From NCBI GenBank assembly GCA_031401675.1, contig JANNRR010000131.1:1-8517 (forward strand): a stretch of 8,517 bases of DNA, written 5' to 3'. Positions 5,579 through 8,517 of this stretch are shown here, in pieces. The translations under genes and the position numbers were made by a program. The DNA comes from JANNRR01 sp031401675. GTDB lineage: Bacteria > Pseudomonadota > Alphaproteobacteria > Rhodobacterales > Rhodobacteraceae. Numbering within the stretch: position 1 is the stretch's first letter; each line of letters opens with the position of its first letter. The notes below the pieces were generated by a model. The model was not told the DNA's origin, made no database searches, and worked only from the letters and a program-made list of their open reading frames with translations.

Positions 5579-6595
5579 TCAAGCCCCGGGGTCAGCCTCC
5601 AGCCCGGGCGCAAAGGCCGTCACCCGGCCCCGCCCCTGACGTTTGGAGTGATACAGCGCCCGGTCGGCGTCGGCCAGGATCTGGTCTGCTTCGATCACGG
5701 CGTAGATTGTCGACATCACGGTGCCGAAACTGCCCGAAATCCGGCAGGGATTGCCCTCGAACAGCATCGGCTCCTCCAGCCGCGCCAGTATCCGAAGGGC
5801 CAGCGCCTGCAGCTTTTCGTCGCTGACCAGGCCGGGAAATATCAGCACGAACTCGTCACCGCCGACCCGCGCCACCGTATCGCTGCCGCGCGTCTCGCTG
5901 CTCAGTACCCGCGCCACTTCCTGCAACACAAAGTCGCCCGCAGCGTGGCCCAACGTGTCATTGACCTGCTTGAAATAGTCCAGATCGATGTTCATCAGGC
6001 TGAATGGCATCGCCATTTCGATCAGGCGACGCAGGGTTCGTTCCATCGCGCGGCGATTGCGCAGACCGGTGACGGCATCGGTAAGCGCCTGTTCCTCCGC
6101 TATCTTCTTGGCACCCTGCAGCCGTTGGTTCAACCGTCGCAACTCTTCCATCACCGCCGTCTTGGCTTCGACAAGATACAGCATTTCCACCGTCAGGTCG
6201 GTCGCGGCAAAATCGGCATCGGTCAGATCGTGATCGCGCACCGCCTCGGCCACCGATATCCCGAACGACAGGTTCATCAACAGCCCCTGCCCGGCCGCCA
6301 ACGGTACCGCAGTACCGCGCAGGCCGGTATGTGGCGGCTTGCGCAGCGCCAGCGACAGCCGCGTTCCGGCCCGGCGCAGCAGATCCTCGGTTGACAGGAC
6401 GGCACGCGGGCGGCGCAGGGTGAACACCTCCAGAAACCGCTGCCCGATCAGCGAGTCGCGGGGGCAGACCTTCAACAGCGTCGGCCCGGCACTGCGGATA
6501 TGCCCCGTCGGGGTGATCCAAAGGTGCATCGGCATCAACCGGCCAGCCGCCGCCTCGTCCAGCGTCAGGAACAAATCAGGGGCCATGCCATCCAT
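5579..6595 (-). CDS. Diguanylate cyclase with HNOBA-type sensor domain (HNOBA-GGDEF)
   Basis: 338-residue soluble enzyme expected to make cyclic di-GMP from two GTP. Residues about 23-140 resemble the HNOBA (H-NOX-associated, PAS-like) domain: HLWITPTGHIRSAGP, GQRFLEVFTLRRP, then LRGTAVPL, LLMNLSFGIS and HDLTDADF. A coiled-coil signalling helix follows (about 134-168). The GGDEF domain (about 169-330) is complete: LTDAVTGLRNRR, metal-binding Asp204 in NIDLDYFKQVND, and an intact GGDEF at 245-249. The inhibitory RxxD site (Arg236-Asp239) lies five residues before GGDEF, so product feedback is expected. No membrane segment. ATG 6595 shares its A with the H-NOX stop; a GTG at 6598 would give a 4-nt overlap, and ATG 6586 is also possible. 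The overlap implies coupled translation and fits the known pairing of H-NOX proteins with cyclases they control. What signal it hears is doubtful, given the state of the partner. Confidence 0.92.
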   Translation of the reverse strand: MDGMAPDLFLTLDEAAAGRLMPMHLWITPTGHIRSAGPTLLKVCPRDSLIGQRFLEVFTLRRPRAVLSTEDLLRRAGTRLSLALRKPPHTGLRGTAVPLAAGQGLLMNLSFGISVAEAVRDHDLTDADFAATDLTVEMLYLVEAKTAVMEELRRLNQRLQGAKKIAEEQALTDAVTGLRNRRAMERTLRRLIEMAMPFSLMNIDLDYFKQVNDTLGHAAGDFVLQEVARVLSSETRGSDTVARVGGDEFVLIFPGLVSDEKLQALALRILARLEEPMLFEGNPCRISGSFGTVMSTIYAVIEADQILADADRALYHSKRQGRGRVTAFAPGLEADPGA

Positions 6596-7182
6596 CACGG
6601 TTGCATCTGCGACAGGTCGAACTGCCGCCCTTCGTAGTATTGCTGATCCAGCAGGGCGATCACAATCGTCTCGGCCCCAGCCTTGGTTCCCTGATGCTCC
6701 AGAAGCACCAGCGCCCCATAGTCATCGGCCATCGCCCGCAATACGCCAACCACAACATGCCCGAACCCTCGGTGCTCGCCGAAGCAGGTCAGCGTGAAAT
6801 TGGTCGCGGTATGGTCGTGCAACTCCAGCCGGGGCAGGTCAAGGTCCGGCACCGCCAGACGCCCGCGCCCCTGCAGATCATCCAGCGAATGCAGAAAATC
6901 CACAAAGCCCGCACCGCCGAACCGCAGCAGTCGGCGTAACGCCTCCAGATTGGGATGTGACACCAGATAGGTTCCCAGATCCTCCAGCACCGTCTCGCGC
7001 GTGCGCGCCAGCCGGCGGGCGGCGGCGTCCAGCAGCGTGGTTGTCAGCGCATCGTCATAGGTCAGCATCGCCTCGAACCCGTCAAAGTCAAGGTCCGCCG
7101 CCTGCGCCACCTCCTGCCAGACCATCTGACTGTAGGTGTCACGGATGAAACATTGAATGGAACGGTTGATCAACCCGTGCAT
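6595..7182 (-). CDS. hnoX: H-NOX-fold sensor protein lacking the haem-binding residues
   Basis: 195 residues, the normal H-NOX length, starting MHGLINRSIQCFIRDTY after a good ribosome site (AGGAG, 5 nt). H-NOX proteins bind haem and sense NO or O2. Residues 94-147 align without gaps, for the first 26 positions, to the Caldanaerobacter protein as I remember it: VDFLHSLDDLQ against VNFLMMMDEVH puts Gln104 where the proximal haem ligand His102 sits, while the conserved PR (117-118) still lines up. The YxSxR haem-propionate motif is CxGxH here (Cys133, Gly135, His137). So all four hallmark residues are gone, yet frame, length and the rest of the fold are kept, which argues against simple decay. 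His98 lies one turn and a half earlier and might serve as a ligand, but this is speculation. First gene of a two-gene unit with the cyclase. Confidence 0.9.
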   Translation of the reverse strand: MHGLINRSIQCFIRDTYSQMVWQEVAQAADLDFDGFEAMLTYDDALTTTLLDAAARRLARTRETVLEDLGTYLVSHPNLEALRRLLRFGGAGFVDFLHSLDDLQGRGRLAVPDLDLPRLELHDHTATNFTLTCFGEHRGFGHVVVGVLRAMADDYGALVLLEHQGTKAGAETIVIALLDQQYYEGRQFDLSQMQP

Positions 7183-7439
7183 CGCATCTCCTGGCGCAGC
7201 GAAGTGCAGGCTAAGCCATGCGGGTTAAGGAACGGCAAACCTTCCTGGCAAGCAGGCGCAGCTATCGCGCAATATTCGGAATGCGCTGCGGTGCGCAGCA
7301 CTGTGGAATTCGTCGTTCAGGAAAGAACCGGCGACGTGCTGCCGCCGGCGCTTGCCAGCGCTGCGGCAACGGCTGACACCGCCAGACTTCGGGCCGACGT
7401 CTTTGCCGGACGCCAAGCCGCAGCACGCCGGACAAGCGG
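7183..7439. other. Non-coding region upstream of hnoX
   Basis: 257 bp between the GYF_2 gene stop and the hnoX start. It should carry the hnoX promoter. I see no clear -35/-10 pair and no known NO-regulator site. An AGCCGC/GCGGCT inverted repeat near the left gene's stop (7414-7441) has a 14-nt or longer loop and no T run, so it is not called a terminator. Confidence 0.5.
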
Positions 7440-8120
7440 CTATTGAAGCCGACGGATCACCGCCGTGCTGCCCTTCTGAGTCATGTTGTCGCGGTCGATG
7501 ATGTCAAACAACGCCGAACTGGTCCCGCCCGGTGAACCGTTGTCAAAGGTCCCGTTGAGTGTATAGTTGCAGACCTTGTCACCGGCGGCTTTGGCGGTCC
7601 AGTCGCCAAAGAACCCTACTCCGGGTACCCCCGTCATCGATTGCACCCCGGTGAACTTGCCGTTGGCTTCGAACCGGGTCTGGGTGGTGATCTCGATCCC
7701 GGCAATCATTTCAACCCGCTCCCACACCCCGATAATGACGCCCACACAGTCAAACGGCACCACCGGCGGAGCGGCGGCAAACAGCGGTTTCAGTTCAGCC
7801 GTGCCTTCTGCCGACGCCCAGTCGGGCATCCCGGCCTTCCAGACCAGCGTCGCACGCGTCAACTCGCCGCTGGCGATCATCTGCGTCAACCGGGCAAGGT
7901 CGAACGGTCCGGCCTGCTGACCGTTCAGGGCGACATAATAGGCCACAACTTCCGGGGCCGGCAACGGCGGCGGCGCCGGTGCGGGGGCCGGCTCAGGCGC
8001 TGGTGCGGGGGCCGGTTCGACCAGGACGGGTGGTGCCGGTTCAACCTGCGCTTTCAGCGCGGGCGCTGCGACAGCAAGCGTCAGGGAAAACAGGGCCGAG
8101 GCCAGAATGCGACTACGCAA
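7440..8120 (-). CDS. Secreted protein with GYF_2 domain and C-terminal beta-rich domain
   Basis: 226 residues, with TTG 8120 chosen as start. An ideal AAGGAG lies 7 nt before it, and translation from there gives a clean Sec signal peptide (RSRILASALFSLTLAVAAP, cleavage probably after ALKA, residue 24). The frame is open to ATG 8231, but those 37 extra residues would bury the signal peptide. Residues 26-57 are a Pro/Ala/Glu repeat linker. Residues 61-114 are a GYF_2 domain (YYVALNGQQAGPFDLARL, LVWKAGMPDWASA), a fold linked to protein binding. Residues 121-226 are an unrecognised, probably beta-rich domain with periodic Gly and aromatics (IGVWERVE, GDWTAKAAG); its Cys125 and Cys184 could form a disulfide in the periplasm. 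No operon partner is evident: 257 bp separate it from hnoX upstream-side sequence and 262 bp from the gene to its right. Confidence 0.85.
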   Translation of the reverse strand: MRSRILASALFSLTLAVAAPALKAQVEPAPPVLVEPAPAPAPEPAPAPAPPPLPAPEVVAYYVALNGQQAGPFDLARLTQMIASGELTRATLVWKAGMPDWASAEGTAELKPLFAAAPPVVPFDCVGVIIGVWERVEMIAGIEITTQTRFEANGKFTGVQSMTGVPGVGFFGDWTAKAAGDKVCNYTLNGTFDNGSPGGTSSALFDIIDRDNMTQKGSTAVIRRLQ

Positions 8121-8382
8121 TGCGATGCTCCTTCCACAAACCAATGCGCATGTTTTGCACGACAATCCGCATTTCACCAAGCAGGATTTGTTCCGCAGAA
8201 GCGCAGGCGCCATGGTCTTGCGGCGTGCCACCGGAAGGACCTGCCCCGCTCAAGGGTGCGATTTCAACCCTGCAATCCGCAATATCCACCGACGATTTCA
8301 CACAAGACTTGCCTTCAGTCCGGTTGCACCGCAACCAGTCCCGCAACTCTCGCCGGGTCCGCAAAGCTTAAAATTTCCCACA
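8121..8382. other. Non-coding region upstream of the GYF_2 gene
   Basis: 262 bp presumed to hold the GYF_2 gene promoter. A small perfect hairpin GGTTGC-ACC-GCAACC lies at 8322-8336, about 47 nt past the stop of the right-edge gene, without a T run on either side. No convincing gene or promoter was found. Confidence 0.45.
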
Positions 8383-8517
8383 CTACACGACTCCCAGGTT
8401 TTTGAGTGTTTTTGGGAGGTTGATCCATTCGACAAGAATGTTCGGGTGATCTGAGCGGAGGCGGTTTCTGAGGAAGGTGAAGCCGGTTCGGAAGTAGGAC
8501 CTTGCGAGGTATCCGTG
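8383..8517 (-). CDS. C-terminal 44 residues of an unrecognised protein, cut by the window edge
   Basis: An open frame enters from the right edge and ends at TAG 8385-8383. It begins HGYLARSYFRTGFTFLRN and ends INLPKTLKNLGVV. The basic-aromatic composition and a codon choice less G/C-biased than the neighbours (several AAA, CTC, TCA) would fit a mobile-element protein such as a transposase, but I do not recognise the family. Because no start is visible it could also be a chance open frame; 44 codons without a stop is weak evidence in GC-rich DNA. Confidence 0.4.
   Translation of the reverse strand, partial: HGYLARSYFRTGFTFLRNRLRSDHPNILVEWINLPKTLKNLGVV

Noticed and set aside
4432..5826. 464-codon plus-strand open frame opposite aphA
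   Set aside because: The minus-strand frame encodes a complete HDAC-family enzyme; the plus-strand product is low-complexity Pro/Arg sequence, and the frame also runs over the cyclase 3' end.
5648..6394. 248-codon plus-strand open frame opposite the cyclase
   Set aside because: His/Gln/Arg-rich shadow of the GGDEF gene; no conserved features.
7153..7446. 97-codon plus-strand open frame covering the hnoX upstream region
   Set aside because: No ribosome site, no recognisable features, and it starts inside hnoX; chance open frame in GC-rich DNA.
8322..8336. GGTTGC-ACC-GCAACC hairpin as an intrinsic terminator
   Set aside because: Short stem, no T run on either strand; kept only as a note in the non-coding entry.
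8113..8364. 83-codon minus-strand open frame upstream of the GYF_2 gene
   Set aside because: Overlaps the GYF_2 ribosome site and presumed promoter; composition random, no family features.

Overview
The window looks chromosomal and alphaproteobacterial, most likely from Rhodobacteraceae. The reasons are the high GC with strong G/C third-position bias in most genes, an H-NOX/HNOBA-GGDEF pair, Hint-domain proteins of the type common in Rhodobacterales, and an AguB-type amidase next to an acetylpolyamine amidohydrolase. Only one gene, the leftmost amidase, is on the plus strand. Everything else is read leftward.

Left part (1-2345): an amidase-signature hydrolase (39-1457, +) faces an N-carbamoylputrescine amidase gene, aguB (1482-2345, -), tail to tail. 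aguB is broken by one in-frame TAG exactly where the catalytic glutamate codon should be.

Middle part (about 2346-4449): a lower-GC block that looks imported. In reading order on the minus strand it holds a Hint gene lacking its 5' half, a 128-residue four-helix membrane protein joined to it by a 4-base overlap, and a second Hint gene whose 3' part is cut off and whose reading frame runs into aguB. The two Hint genes share a 117-bp direct repeat. The block lies between aphA and aguB, two polyamine-releasing hydrolases on the same strand, and has probably split an older polyamine cluster.

Right part (4450-8517): an intact acetylpolyamine amidohydrolase of the histone-deacetylase fold (4450-5481), then a two-gene signalling operon (5579-7182). 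The operon's first gene encodes an H-NOX-fold protein and the second an HNOBA-GGDEF diguanylate cyclase. The cyclase has its GGDEF motif and inhibitory site, but the H-NOX partner has lost the proximal haem histidine and all three fixed residues of the YxSxR haem motif, so it is probably not an ordinary haem NO sensor. Next comes a secreted protein with a Pro/Ala-rich linker and a GYF_2 domain, starting at TTG (7440-8120). The C-terminal 44 residues of an unrecognised protein run off the right edge.

The best candidates for something undescribed are the haem-site-less H-NOX/cyclase pair and the permuted Hint/membrane-protein cassette. I saw no tRNA, rRNA or CRISPR array.
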